DNA from: SZUA-430 sp964561925
Lineage (GTDB): Bacteria; Pseudomonadota; Alphaproteobacteria; Micropepsales; Micropepsaceae
Direction of reading: 5' to 3'
Assembly: GCA_964561925.1 (NCBI GenBank)
Contig: CAZLRW010000005.1
Coordinates: 17,168 to 81,167 of the forward strand
DNA length: 64,000 nt
Part shown: positions 15,691-25,088 of the stretch, one piece after another
How the letters are laid out: every line of letters begins with the position of its first letter
How positions within the stretch are numbered: position 1 is the stretch's first letter
The notes under the pieces: generated by a model
What the model saw: the letters and a program-made list of their open reading frames with translations, nothing else
What the model was told of the DNA's origin: nothing
Databases searched by the model: none
Position numbers and translations under genes: made by a program

Positions 15691-18600
15691 GTGTTGCGCT
15701 CGTCTTTGAAAGTTGCGCTGATCGCGCTGACGCTCGCCGCGCCGCTGTCGGCCGCCGACGACGAGCGGCCGTCGGCCAAGATCGGCGTCTCGACGCAAGG
15801 TGGCTTCGCGCGCCTGACGTTCGACTGGTCCGACGAAGTGAAGGGCACCGCGCAAATGAGCGACGGTGTCGCGGTCATCCGTTTCGATCAACCGTTTGAA
15901 GCCGACACCGACGCGCTGTCCCGCGCGTTGGAGCCCTACGTCGCGCTTGTGCGCCAAGACGCCGACGGCCGCACGTTGCGCCTCGCGCTGAAGGCGCCGC
16001 TGCGCCTGAAGTCGGCGGTACAGAGCACGCGCGCCTCGTTCGATCTTCTGCCCGCGACCTTCAAGGGCGAGCCGCCGCCACCGCCAGCGCCGGGCCCCAC
16101 GGCGCAAAAGGAAAGCCGCGAACTCTTCGTGCGCGCGACCGAACGCGAACGCACGACGCGCCTGCAATTCGAGTTCCCGGGCAAAGTCGACTACACGGCG
16201 AAACTCGAGGGCGGCAAGCTTCAGGTCACGTTCTCGAAGGAAGCGAAAGTCGACCTGTCGCGCTTCACGAAGGCGCCGCCCGCCTGGGTACGCGGCGCGC
16301 GCAGCACGGTTGCCGGCGGCAAACTCCAAGTCGAGTTCGATGTCGATCACGAAGCCGACTTTCGAGACGCAAGCGAAGGAGAGCGCATCGTGCTCGAGCT
16401 TCGCGAACCGAAGTCGGATGCGGTGGCGGCCGGCACCGGCGCAACCGGCGCACCGAAGGTTCTGATCCCCGAACACGACGAGAGCGACGTCCCGCCGCCG
16501 CCGGTCCTTGTGGCCGACGGTATCGCGCTCAAACTCCCGCCGCGCAAAGGCTCGGCCCCCGAAGCCGCGCCCGAAGGCGAAAAGCAGGCCGAAGCGCCGA
16601 AAGCGCCGGCGCACAGCGACGCGGCCGCCGTCCATGCCGCGGCGGCACCGCACGCCGAGACGGAAGTCGCAGCCGCGCCGGCCGCACCGGCCGGCGATCC
16701 CAGCCCGCTCCCGCCGGCCTTAAGGCTGGGTCAGACCGATCTCGAGGCCGCGCTGGCCCCGCTTCCGGTCGCCTCCGCCGCAACGCCGGGGCAGGCGCGC
16801 GCCGAAATCTTCGGTTCGATGCTGCGTCTGGAATTGCCGTACACGAAGCTTCCCCCCGCCGCGGTGTTCAGGCGCGGTCTTGCGGTCTGGTTCATCGCCG
16901 CCTCGGACGAGAAGATGGATCTCGGCGCGCTTGCGACGCTGCCGAACGCGGCCGCGCGCGTTCTCTCAACGCCGACGGAGATCGCGCCGGGCATCACGGC
17001 GTTCCGCTTGGAAGCGCCCGCGTCGATGTCGGTCAGCGCGGCAGCGGCCGGCAACAGTTGGGTGATCGCCATCGGCAACACCGTCCCCGACGTCCCCGCG
17101 CAGCTTCAACTCGTGCGCCAGACCGAAGGCAAGGCCACCCGCCTGCGCGCCTATCTTCCCGGCGTTCACCAGATCGTCTGGGTCAAAGATCCGTCCACGG
17201 AGGATCGGATCGCCGCCGTCCTCTGCCACGCCCCCGCACGCGGCCTCGCCAGCGGGCGCAGCTTCGTCGAGTTCGCAGCGCTGCCCTCGCAGCAGGGTTT
17301 GGCGCTTCAGGCGATTGCCGACGATCTGACGGTTGCGATCGAAGGCACCGACGCCGTCATCGGCCGGCCGCGCGGCCTGAACATCTCCGACGCCTTGTTC
17401 GCGCGCGCGATCACCAGCCCCCAGCCCGCCTTCGCCTCGAGCGAAAGCCCCGCTTTCGTCAACTTCGCGGCCTGGGGAAAGCCCGTCGCAGAGACGCGCG
17501 CCGAGGCGATCCGCCTGCTGATGCGTCAATCGTCGACGAGTCCCGGCGGCATGAGCATGCCGCGCATGGCGCTCGCGCGCTACTACATCGCCGAGGGTCT
17601 CGCCGCCGAAGCGCTGGGCGTGCTCGGTGCGATCGCGCGCGAGGATCGCATGGCGGAAGCGACGCCTCAGTTCCGCACGGCGCGCGCCGTCGCGAACATC
17701 CTGATGGGACGCCCGCGCGACGCGCTCACGGACCTGACGGTCGAAGCATTGGGCAACGACCCGCACGCCGCGCTCTGGCGCGGGCTTGCGGCGTCGGGTG
17801 CGCGGGATTGGCGCCTCGCCCGCAACAACTTGATGACCGCGACGAAGATCTTGAACCGTTACCCCCCGGCCTGGCAGGCGCGCGCGCGCACGGCGCTCGC
17901 GAAGTCGGCGTTGGCGCTGAACGAGCCGTCGAGCGCGACGCAGGCGCTGTCGCAGGTGCCGCGCAACGGCTTGCCCGCCGATCTCGACGGCGAAGTGAAA
18001 CTGCTCCACGCGGCGCTGGACGTCGTCTCGAACAAGATCGACGCCGCGATCGCGGCCTACGACGCGCTTGCCGCGTCGCCGTATCGCCCCATCGCCGTCC
18101 AAGCGAAGCTCGAAGGCACGCTCTTGAAACGAGCGAAGGGCAAGATCAAACCCGAAGAAGCGATCGAGGCGCTGGAGCGTCTGCGCTTTCAATGGCGCGG
18201 CGATGCGACCGAACTGAAGACGCTGACCGAACTCGGAAAACTCTACGTCGAGAACAACCGCATTCGCGACGGCTTGAACACGATGCGCCTCGCCGTCCGC
18301 CATTTCGCGAACAGCGACGAAGCACGCGCGACCGCGGCCCAGATGGCGAAAATCTTCGAGAGCCTGTTCCTCGAAGGCAAAGCCGACACGCTTCAGCCGG
18401 TCCAAGCCTTGGCGCTGTTCTACGACTTCCGCGAGTTGACGCCCGTGGGCACCCAAGGCGACGAGATGATCCGCAAACTCGCGGATCGCCTGGTCACGGT
18501 CGACCTTCTTCCGCAGGCGGCCGAGCTTCTGCAGCACCAGGTGGACAACCGCCTGGAGGGAATCGCCAAAGCGTCCGTGGCGACGCGCCTTTCGTTGATC

Positions 18601-19191
18601 TATCTGCTCGACCGCAAGGCCGAGAAGGCGCTCGCCGCTCTCCGCGGCACGAAGCAGACGCGCTTGCCCGACGAGTTGATCGTTCAGCGCAATCTGATCG
18701 AAGCGCGCGCGCTCACCGATTTGAAGATGTACGACGAAGCGCTCGACCTCGTCGCCGCCGACATGAGCGGCGAGGCCGACCGCCTGCGCGCCGACATCTA
18801 TTGGGATGCGCAGCGCTGGTCGGACGCGGCCGCCAAAACAGAAGCGATATTGGCGTCGCGCGACACCGATCTGACGCCCCTGACCGACACCGAGCGCAAC
18901 GACTTGATGCGCGCGGCCGTCGCCTATTCGCTGGCCGGCGACACGGCGTCGCTCGAACGGATTCGCACGCGCTTCGGACCGAAGATGGCGAACTCGCCCG
19001 ACGCGAAAGCCTTCGCCGTGGTCGCGCAGTCGCCCGACGTGACCGGCACCGACTACAAGAATCTCGTCAAGCGCGTTTCCTCGGCCGACACGCTGAGCGC
19101 CTTCCTCGCCGACTTCCGCGCCCGCTACGGACAGGGCGGCGCAGCCGCCAACGCCCTTGCGACGGCACCGCCGCCCGCCGTCACGAACTAG
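15691..19191 (+). CDS. Large secreted TPR protein of the flagellar cluster
   Basis: A 1166-residue protein with a GTG start and a cleavable signal peptide (about 1-21, ending LSAA). Residues 22-150 and about 150-250 look like two related beta-sandwich modules (RLTFDWSDEVKGTAQMSDG; RLQFEFPGKVDYTAKLEGGK), reminiscent of AMIN domains. A Pro/Ala/Glu linker (about 260-345) and a third beta region follow. From about 600 to 1130 the protein is a helical TPR-like solenoid. No membrane anchor is seen after the signal, so it is probably periplasmic. It follows the motE-like gene by 69 bp and probably belongs to the motor. I know of no characterised close homologue. Confidence 0.8.
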   Translation: MLRSSLKVALIALTLAAPLSAADDERPSAKIGVSTQGGFARLTFDWSDEVKGTAQMSDGVAVIRFDQPFEADTDALSRALEPYVALVRQDADGRTLRLALKAPLRLKSAVQSTRASFDLLPATFKGEPPPPPAPGPTAQKESRELFVRATERERTTRLQFEFPGKVDYTAKLEGGKLQVTFSKEAKVDLSRFTKAPPAWVRGARSTVAGGKLQVEFDVDHEADFRDASEGERIVLELREPKSDAVAAGTGATGAPKVLIPEHDESDVPPPPVLVADGIALKLPPRKGSAPEAAPEGEKQAEAPKAPAHSDAAAVHAAAAPHAETEVAAAPAAPAGDPSPLPPALRLGQTDLEAALAPLPVASAATPGQARAEIFGSMLRLELPYTKLPPAAVFRRGLAVWFIAASDEKMDLGALATLPNAAARVLSTPTEIAPGITAFRLEAPASMSVSAAAAGNSWVIAIGNTVPDVPAQLQLVRQTEGKATRLRAYLPGVHQIVWVKDPSTEDRIAAVLCHAPARGLASGRSFVEFAALPSQQGLALQAIADDLTVAIEGTDAVIGRPRGLNISDALFARAITSPQPAFASSESPAFVNFAAWGKPVAETRAEAIRLLMRQSSTSPGGMSMPRMALARYYIAEGLAAEALGVLGAIAREDRMAEATPQFRTARAVANILMGRPRDALTDLTVEALGNDPHAALWRGLAASGARDWRLARNNLMTATKILNRYPPAWQARARTALAKSALALNEPSSATQALSQVPRNGLPADLDGEVKLLHAALDVVSNKIDAAIAAYDALAASPYRPIAVQAKLEGTLLKRAKGKIKPEEAIEALERLRFQWRGDATELKTLTELGKLYVENNRIRDGLNTMRLAVRHFANSDEARATAAQMAKIFESLFLEGKADTLQPVQALALFYDFRELTPVGTQGDEMIRKLADRLVTVDLLPQAAELLQHQVDNRLEGIAKASVATRLSLIYLLDRKAEKALAALRGTKQTRLPDELIVQRNLIEARALTDLKMYDEALDLVAADMSGEADRLRADIYWDAQRWSDAAAKTEAILASRDTDLTPLTDTERNDLMRAAVAYSLAGDTASLERIRTRFGPKMANSPDAKAFAVVAQSPDVTGTDYKNLVKRVSSADTLSAFLADFRARYGQGGAAANALATAPPPAVTN

Positions 19192-19242
19192 ACAAATCGG
19201 CGCCTCCAGCCTATTCCCCTCGATCTGCCTCGGGGGAACTTC

Positions 19243-20385
19243 ATGCGGTCGGGTTTGGTTGTCCTGTGTTTGTTGGCGGCGGTGGGTGCCGCTCGCGCAG
19301 CCGACCCGTCGCACGTCGACTCCGAAGCCGCGCACGTCATGCAAGCGACCGGTGCGCAGGGTCTCGCGATCGCGTTGGTGGACGGCGGCAAAGCGGCGCT
19401 CATGCGCACCTACGGCAGGCGCAACGCCAAAGGCGACCCGCTCACCGCCGATACGGTCATGTACGGCGCCTCGTTCACCAAGGCGGCGTTCGCCTACATG
19501 GTGATGCAGCTTGTCGACGAAGGCGTCGTCGATCTCGATTCATCGATCGCCAGGTACCTGCCGAAGCCGCTGCCCGACTATCCGGACGAAGACAAATACG
19601 CCGCCTGGAGCGCGCTTAAGGGCGACGAGCGCTGGCGCAAACTGACGCCGCGCATTCTTCTGTCGCACGCGTCGGGCTTTCACAACTTCGCCTTCCTGGA
19701 AGACGACGGCAAACTCAGGTTCCACTTCGAACCCGGAGCGCGCTACGGCTATTCGGGCGACGGCTACATTCTGCTTCAATTCGTGCTCGAGAAGGGATTG
19801 GGTCTGGACGTCGGGCAAGAAATGCAGAGGCGCGTGTTCGACCGTTTCGGCATGTCGAACACGAGCATGGTTTGGCGTCCCGATTTCGCGAGCAATCTTG
19901 CCGATGGTTGGAACGCGAAGGGCGAAGCTAAGCCGCACGACGAGCGATCGAGAGTGCGCGCCGCGGGCTCGATGGACACGACCGTCGCCGACATGGCGCG
20001 TCTCGCGGTGGCTTACTTGGACGGTGAGGGGCTGTCCGCCGAAGCGCGCACCGAACTGACGAAGCCGCAACTCAGGATCACCACCCGAACGCAATTCCCG
20101 CCTCTGCAGCCCGAAGCGCCTGAGGGCGAGCAGCATAAGGCCCTGTTCGCGGGCCTCGGCGTTGTCGTGTTCGACGGCCCCCAAGGGCGTGGCTTCTTCA
20201 AAGGCGGCCACAACGATACGACCGGCAACACCTGGGTCTGCTTGGAGCGCACGCGGCGCTGCGCGGTGATTCTTTCGAATGACGTCAGGGCCGAAGCCGG
20301 ATTCCCGCGCCTCGTTCGCGCACTGCTGGGCGAAACCGGCGTTCCTTGGGACTGGGAGTACGGCGCGATGAAGGTCGTGCCTTAG
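19243..20385 (+). CDS. Serine hydrolase, class C beta-lactamase/esterase family
   Basis: A 380-residue exported hydrolase with a signal peptide (about 1-20, ending A-R-A-A). The catalytic S-x-x-K is S77-F-T-K80, followed by the usual helix with VDEGVVDLDSSIARYLP. The second motif is Y-S-G (RYGYSGDGYILLQ) where Y-x-N or Y-S-N is usual, and the third box is probably KGGHNDTTGNT near the C terminus. This suggests an esterase or peptidase rather than a true beta-lactamase. GGGGAA lies upstream of the ATG. The stop overlaps the convergent nadC stop by 4 bp. Confidence 0.85.
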   Translation: MRSGLVVLCLLAAVGAARAADPSHVDSEAAHVMQATGAQGLAIALVDGGKAALMRTYGRRNAKGDPLTADTVMYGASFTKAAFAYMVMQLVDEGVVDLDSSIARYLPKPLPDYPDEDKYAAWSALKGDERWRKLTPRILLSHASGFHNFAFLEDDGKLRFHFEPGARYGYSGDGYILLQFVLEKGLGLDVGQEMQRRVFDRFGMSNTSMVWRPDFASNLADGWNAKGEAKPHDERSRVRAAGSMDTTVADMARLAVAYLDGEGLSAEARTELTKPQLRITTRTQFPPLQPEAPEGEQHKALFAGLGVVVFDGPQGRGFFKGGHNDTTGNTWVCLERTRRCAVILSNDVRAEAGFPRLVRALLGETGVPWDWEYGAMKVVP

Positions 20386-21251
20386 GTCGCCTGGAAGTCG
20401 AGGCCCAGGTCCAGGCACTTCGCCGAATGCGTGATCGCCCCTGACGAGATCAGGTCGACGCCGGTCGCGGCGATCGCGGCGATCGTGTCGGCGGTGACGT
20501 TGCCCGAGGCTTCCAGCACCGCGCGTCCCGCCGTCCGCTTGACCGCTTCGCGCAGCATGTCGGGTTTCATATTGTCGAGCAGGATCGCGTTCGCGCCCAG
20601 CGCCAGCGCTTCGTCGAGCATCGCCAGCGTGTCGACCTCGACCTCGACATGCACCATGTGCCCGGCGCGCGCCCGCGCCGCTGTGAGCGCCGCTTTGAGC
20701 CCGCCGGCCGCGACGATGTGGTTGTCCTTGATCAGAATTCCGTCGTCGAGCCCGAAGCGGTGATTGTGCCCGCCGCCGCAACGCACCGCGTATTTCTCGA
20801 AGACGCGCAAGCCCGGCGTCGTCTTGCGCGTGCAAACGACACGCGCCTTCGTGCCCTCGACCAGACGCACGAGTTTCGCCGTCGCGCTCGCAACCCCCGA
20901 GAGACGTCCGAGGAAGTTCAGCGCCACGCGCTCGCCCGTCAAGATCGGCCGCGCAGGCCCTTCGACGATGGCGACCGCATCGCCCTTGCGGACTTGTGCG
21001 ACGTCGCCCGCCCGCACCGTGACCTTGATGCGCGGATCGAGCAGCCGGAACGACGTCACGGCGAAATCGATGCCGGCGATCACGCCCTCTTCGCGCGCGG
21101 CGATCACGCCGTGCGCGAGCGCGCCGACCGGAATCGTCGCCTCGGTCGTAATGTCGCCGCCGCGGCCGAAATCCTCGAGAAGTGCCGCCCTGACCGCAGG
21201 CTCGACGACGAGCGCGGACAGAGGTTCGAGCGGCCCGATCGCTCCCGTCAT
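20382..21251 (-). CDS. nadC: Nicotinate-nucleotide pyrophosphorylase (carboxylating)
   Basis: NadC converts quinolinate and phosphoribosyl pyrophosphate to nicotinate mononucleotide, CO2 and pyrophosphate, the third step of de novo NAD synthesis. The 289-residue product shows the family blocks: ARPILTGERVALNFLGRLSG, TRKTTPGLRVFEKYAVRCGG with GHNHRFGLDDGILIKDNH, HVEVEVDTLAML and VLEASGNVTADTIAAIAATG. It is last of nadA-nadB-nadC; its ATG overlaps the nadB stop. Confidence 0.97.
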   Translation of the reverse strand: MTGAIGPLEPLSALVVEPAVRAALLEDFGRGGDITTEATIPVGALAHGVIAAREEGVIAGIDFAVTSFRLLDPRIKVTVRAGDVAQVRKGDAVAIVEGPARPILTGERVALNFLGRLSGVASATAKLVRLVEGTKARVVCTRKTTPGLRVFEKYAVRCGGGHNHRFGLDDGILIKDNHIVAAGGLKAALTAARARAGHMVHVEVEVDTLAMLDEALALGANAILLDNMKPDMLREAVKRTAGRAVLEASGNVTADTIAAIAATGVDLISSGAITHSAKCLDLGLDFQAT

Positions 21252-22843
21252 CGCACGGCGAGCAGCTTGGCGGCGGCGCGCGCGTCGCGCACCGCATGCG
21301 CGGTCGCGTTGCGCGCCTCGGAAAGCGTCGTGACCGTACGCTGGGCGAGCGCGGGATCGGTCCGCGGGAAGTCGCTGCGGAAGTGCCCGCCGCGGCTCTC
21401 TTGTCTCTTTAGGGCGGCGGCGGCGATCAGCATCGCGGTCGCGGTCATGTTGCGCATGTCGGCATCGCCCGCGTTCGCCGTTTCAAGCTGCGCAATCGTG
21501 GCAAGCGCTTCCGTCAAGGAATGCGCGTCGCGCTCCAGACCGACATTCATCGTCATCGTCCGGCGCAGCGCCGCGATCGCGACCGCCGTCGGCTGCATCT
21601 CGTTGACGACAGGGGAGGGGCGCTCGCCGTTCGCCACCGGCCCCACCGCATGCGCGACGTCCGCGGCGGCGCGCGCCCCGAAGACGATCGCTTCGAGCAG
21701 CGAGTTGGACGCGAGCCTGTTCGCGCCGTGCGCACCGGTCGAGGCGCACTCGCCGATGGCCCATAGTCCGGAAAGACTGGTGCGCGCCCGCGCGTCGACC
21801 GCGATCCCGCCCATGTGATAGTGCGCCGCCGGCGCAACCGGGATGAGGTCGATGCGCGGATCGATGCCCGCCGACCGGCAGTATTCGAACACCGTCGGGA
21901 ACGCTTCCGGAAACCGGGCGCCCACCGCGCGGCGCGCATCGAGGAACGCACGCCGCCCCGCGCGCAGCTCGCGGAAAATCCCGCGCGCGACCACATCGCG
22001 CGGCGCAAGCTCGGCGTCTTTGTGAGCGGCGGCCATGAAGCGCTCGCCCTTGTCGTTGACGAGGATCGCGCCTTCGCCGCGCAACGCTTCGGTCGCAAGC
22101 GGCGCCGGATCGCGGCCGACCGCGATCGCCGTCGGATGGAACTGCACGAACTCGGGATCGGCGATCAGCGCGCCGGCGCGCGCCGCCATGCCGACGCCCT
22201 GTCCGCGCGCCTGCGGTGGGTTGGTCGTCACTTCGAACAGCCCGCCGACGCCGCCCAGCGCAAAGATCGTCGCGTTCGCGCGGATGAAGACCGGCGCCGC
22301 CTTGTCGGTGAGCCGATGCGCATAGACGCCCGCCACGCGTCCCCGCTCGATCGCAAGTTCGAAGGCCACCAACCCTTCGATCACTTTGATGCGCGGTTCC
22401 GCCTTCACCGCTTTGATCAGCGCCGCCATGATCTCGGCGCCGGCCCGGTCGCCCGTCACACGCACGATTCTGTTGTGCGAGTGAGCGGCCTCGCGCCCGA
22501 GCACGAAGCCGCCGTCGGCATCTCGGTCGAACGGCACTCCGAGCCGCGCCAGATCGTCGATCCGTGCCGCTGCTTCGTCCGCGATCAGCCGCGCGATTTT
22601 CGGATCGACGATGCCGGCGCCCGCGATTTCCGTATCGCGCGCATGGAACGAAGGATGATCGCCGTCTCCGAGTGCCGCGGCGATCCCGCCCTGCGCCCAG
22701 GTGCTCGACGCGCCCGAACCCAGCGACGCAGCCGCAAGCACCGTGACCGGACCCTCGATCTTCAGCGCCGCGAACAAACCGGCAAGCCCCGCGCCGACGA
22801 TCAGCACGCCGCCCGAGTCGATAACGTTGTCGCTTGGCGTCAT
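21248..22843 (-). CDS. nadB: L-aspartate oxidase
   Basis: NadB is the FAD enzyme that oxidises L-aspartate to iminoaspartate, the substrate of NadA. The 531-residue product has an N-terminal FAD dinucleotide fold (VLIVGAGLAGLFAALKI), the succinate dehydrogenase/fumarate reductase family loop SSTWAQGGIAAALGDGDHPS, and capping and FAD-domain motifs VQFHPTAIAV and HYHMGGIAVDARART. The C-terminal end reads GLWAIGECASTGAHGANRLA and SNSLLEAIVFGARAA. It starts 1 bp after the nadA stop and ends overlapping nadC. Confidence 0.97.
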   Translation of the reverse strand: MTPSDNVIDSGGVLIVGAGLAGLFAALKIEGPVTVLAAASLGSGASSTWAQGGIAAALGDGDHPSFHARDTEIAGAGIVDPKIARLIADEAAARIDDLARLGVPFDRDADGGFVLGREAAHSHNRIVRVTGDRAGAEIMAALIKAVKAEPRIKVIEGLVAFELAIERGRVAGVYAHRLTDKAAPVFIRANATIFALGGVGGLFEVTTNPPQARGQGVGMAARAGALIADPEFVQFHPTAIAVGRDPAPLATEALRGEGAILVNDKGERFMAAAHKDAELAPRDVVARGIFRELRAGRRAFLDARRAVGARFPEAFPTVFEYCRSAGIDPRIDLIPVAPAAHYHMGGIAVDARARTSLSGLWAIGECASTGAHGANRLASNSLLEAIVFGARAAADVAHAVGPVANGERPSPVVNEMQPTAVAIAALRRTMTMNVGLERDAHSLTEALATIAQLETANAGDADMRNMTATAMLIAAAALKRQESRGGHFRSDFPRTDPALAQRTVTTLSEARNATAHAVRDARAAAKLLAVR

Positions 22844-22844
22844 G

Positions 22845-23891
22845 TCAGTGCACCGCAGGCTTCGGCTTGCCGACCGCGAGCATGCGCTCCACCGCCGCCT
22901 TCGCGCGCACGGCGACGGCCGGATCGACCTTCACCTCATGCTGCATCGTCTGCAGCGAGCGCAGAATCTTCGCGAGCGTGATCCGCTTCATATGCGGGCA
23001 GAGATTGCACGGGCGCAGAAATTCGACGTCGCGATTCTCGGCCGCGATATTATCGGCCATCGAGCATTCGGTCAGCATCACGACGCGGGCCGGCCGCTTC
23101 TTCGTGACGTACTCGGTCATCGCCGAAGTCGATCCCGCGAAATCGCATTCGGCCACCACTTCGGCCGGGCACTCGGGATGTGCGAGAACGACCGCACCGG
23201 GATGGTCCGCCTTGAAGCGGCGGATATCCTCGGCCGTGAAGCGCTCGTGCACTTCGCAGCGTCCGTGCCAGGCGACGATCTTGATCTTCGTCTGGTTCGC
23301 CACGTTCTGCGCCAGGAACTTGTCGGGGATCATGATCACCGTGTCGACGCCGCGTTCCTTTGCGATCGATTCGACCACGGCCACCGCGTTCGACGACGTG
23401 CAGCAGATGTCGCTCTCCGCCTTCACGTCGGCCGACGTGTTGACGTAGGTCACGACCGGAAGGTTCGGATATTTCTGCTTGAGCAGCCTGACGTCCGCCC
23501 CCGTGATCGACGCGGCAAGCGAGCAGCCCGCCTCGAGGTCCGGGATCAGCACCGTCTTGTCGGGCGAAAGGATCTTCGACGTCTCCGCCATGAAGTGCAC
23601 GCCCGCCTGCACGATGATCTTCGCGTCGGTCTTGGCGGCCTCGCGCGCGAGCTGCAGCGAGTCCCCGACGAAATCGGCCACGCAGTGGAAGATCTCGGGC
23701 GTCTGATAGTTGTGCGCCAGAATGACCGCGCCGCGCTCCTTCTTCAGCCGGTTGATCTCGGCGATCAGCGGGGCGAACGTCGGCCACTCGATCTCGGGCA
23801 CGACATTCGCGACCTTCGCGTAGAGATCGCGCGTCGCCGCGGCGACTTCCGGCGTGTACGCCAACTTGGGCTCGAGCGCAGGGCCTGACAT
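22845..23891 (-). CDS. nadA: Quinolinate synthase A
   Basis: NadA condenses iminoaspartate with dihydroxyacetone phosphate to quinolinate using a [4Fe-4S] cluster. With the start chosen here it is 348 residues. Conserved blocks are AVILAHNYQTPEIFHCVADF, MAETSKILSPDKTVLIPDLE then AGCSLA, CTSSNAV, and the C-terminal LRPCNLCPHMKRITL. The three cluster cysteines are in AGCSLA, CTSSN and the CNLCP segment. The ATG at 23891 has GAGGA seven bases upstream; in-frame ATGs up to 23921 exist, but the first lies inside the operator palindrome. It heads nadABC. Confidence 0.96.
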   Translation of the reverse strand: MSGPALEPKLAYTPEVAAATRDLYAKVANVVPEIEWPTFAPLIAEINRLKKERGAVILAHNYQTPEIFHCVADFVGDSLQLAREAAKTDAKIIVQAGVHFMAETSKILSPDKTVLIPDLEAGCSLAASITGADVRLLKQKYPNLPVVTYVNTSADVKAESDICCTSSNAVAVVESIAKERGVDTVIMIPDKFLAQNVANQTKIKIVAWHGRCEVHERFTAEDIRRFKADHPGAVVLAHPECPAEVVAECDFAGSTSAMTEYVTKKRPARVVMLTECSMADNIAAENRDVEFLRPCNLCPHMKRITLAKILRSLQTMQHEVKVDPAVAVRAKAAVERMLAVGKPKPAVH

Positions 23892-23903
23892 TGCCGTCCT
23901 CAT

Positions 23904-23922
23904 TATGCTCATTGTGAGCATA
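23904..23922. promoter_or_regulatory. Candidate NadQ operator 1 upstream of nadA
   Basis: A 19-bp palindrome with 8-bp perfect arms, TATGCTCA-N3-TGAGCATA, 13 bp upstream of the nadA start. It resembles the motif I remember for alphaproteobacterial NAD regulators of the NadQ family, and a NadQ-like gene lies at 32177-33166. The assignment is an inference. Confidence 0.65.
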
Positions 23923-23968
23923 TATATGGTATCAAAAACGGCGGCGCCAATGGCCGCCTGCGGAAAAA

Positions 23969-23985
23969 ATGCTAGGATTGAGCAT
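23969..23985. promoter_or_regulatory. Candidate NadQ operator 2, degenerate
   Basis: ATGCTAGGATTGAGCAT shares 12-13 of 17 positions with the core of the site at 23904-23922 and keeps the ATGCT and TGAGCAT ends. The two centres are about 64 bp apart, roughly six helical turns, which would suit cooperative binding or looping. Confidence 0.5.
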
Positions 23986-24119
23986 AAGGCCTGTCAAGAC
24001 GCCGCCCCAAATCGGGGCGCTGCGTGCGGCAATCACACACACCGGGCGACGCCTGTCATAGAAATGACAGCCCGACGTGCCTATCTTGCCGCCGAACCCT
24101 AAGCAGCAATCCCCCGAAA

Positions 24120-25076
24120 ATGAAGTTCCTCATCGGCGCCCTCAGGTGGGCCGTGCTTGCGGCGCTTGCCGTCTCTCTGACCGTGCTGACCGGCGTTGCG
24201 TTCGGTTCGCTGCACTGGACGTTCGATCTCGCCGCGCAGTTCCTTCTGCCGTCGATCGCGCTGGCCGGCGCCGCCGCGATCGCGGCAGCGCTCGCGCGAT
24301 GGCCGCGCCTCGCCGCAGTCTCGGCGATCGCAGCCGCCGGCGCTTTCGCGACCGCCTGGCCGTGGACGCTGGCGCCGGCGCCGGTGGCAGCCGAGGCGCC
24401 GCGCTTCAAGGTTCTGCTCTTCAACATCCGCTTCAACAACGGCCGTCTCGACCAAGTGCGCGAGATGGTCGCGCGCGAGAACCCGGACCTCGTGGTCTTC
24501 GTCGAAGTGACGGATTACAACCGCCACAAACTGCAGCCGCTGAGCACGATCTATCCCTACCGCTTCGACTGCATCGGTACGGATCGCTGCGACATCCTCA
24601 TCTTCTCGCGCGGCCGGCTGACGTCGCCCGCCGTGAAATCGACCGCCGATCCGGACCGCTCGCCCGTCGTTCGCCTTGAGACCGACCTCGCGGGATGTCC
24701 GATGATGCTCTACGCGACGCATCTGACGCGGCCGTTCCCGAACCGCCCGTTCTGGGCGCAACGCGCGCAGGCCGAAGAACTTGCCGCCGACGTCGCCGCA
24801 TGGCCGGGCGCGAAGCTCGTGCTCGGCGACTTCAACGCCGCGCCTTGGGGCTATGTGATGCGCACGATCGCGGAGGCCGGCAACGTCGAGGTCGCGACCG
24901 GCTTCGGCGGCACCTGGCACTCGCGTCTGCCGGCCGCGATCAGCATCCCGATCGATCACATGGCGGCAGGTCCGGGCCTCAGCTTCGTCTCGCGCACATT
25001 GTTGCCGCAGATGGGCTCCGACCACCTGCCGGTCATGGCAGAAATCGCCGTCACCGATCCCACGCAGTGCCGCTGA
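24120..25076 (+). CDS. Membrane-anchored endonuclease/exonuclease/phosphatase-family protein
   Basis: A 318-residue protein with three N-terminal hydrophobic segments (about 5-30, 35-55, 60-82), then an EEP-fold domain (about 95-315). The fold signatures are LLFNIRFNN (metal-binding Asn), NPDLVVFVEVTD (Glu), ARGLTYATHL-like MLYATHL, GDFNAAPWG (Asp and Asn) and SDHLPVMAEI (Asp-His). Catalytic residues therefore look intact; the domain would face the periplasm or be tethered there. Substrates of such proteins include phospholipid head groups and nucleic acids; which one applies cannot be told. The frame is open to 24024 but the ATG at 24120 begins the first hydrophobic segment. Confidence 0.85.
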   Translation: MKFLIGALRWAVLAALAVSLTVLTGVAFGSLHWTFDLAAQFLLPSIALAGAAAIAAALARWPRLAAVSAIAAAGAFATAWPWTLAPAPVAAEAPRFKVLLFNIRFNNGRLDQVREMVARENPDLVVFVEVTDYNRHKLQPLSTIYPYRFDCIGTDRCDILIFSRGRLTSPAVKSTADPDRSPVVRLETDLAGCPMMLYATHLTRPFPNRPFWAQRAQAEELAADVAAWPGAKLVLGDFNAAPWGYVMRTIAEAGNVEVATGFGGTWHSRLPAAISIPIDHMAAGPGLSFVSRTLLPQMGSDHLPVMAEIAVTDPTQCR

Positions 25077-25088
25077 AGTCGAGCGCGA

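Noticed and set aside
17058..19619. Second plus-strand frame of 853 codons inside the TPR gene
   Set aside because: Overlaps the TPR gene in another frame and translates to Arg/Ser/Asp-rich low-complexity sequence without domains.
23892..23921. Longer NadA with ATG at 23921
   Set aside because: The added ten codons lie in the operator palindrome, while the ATG at 23891 has GAGGA at proper distance.
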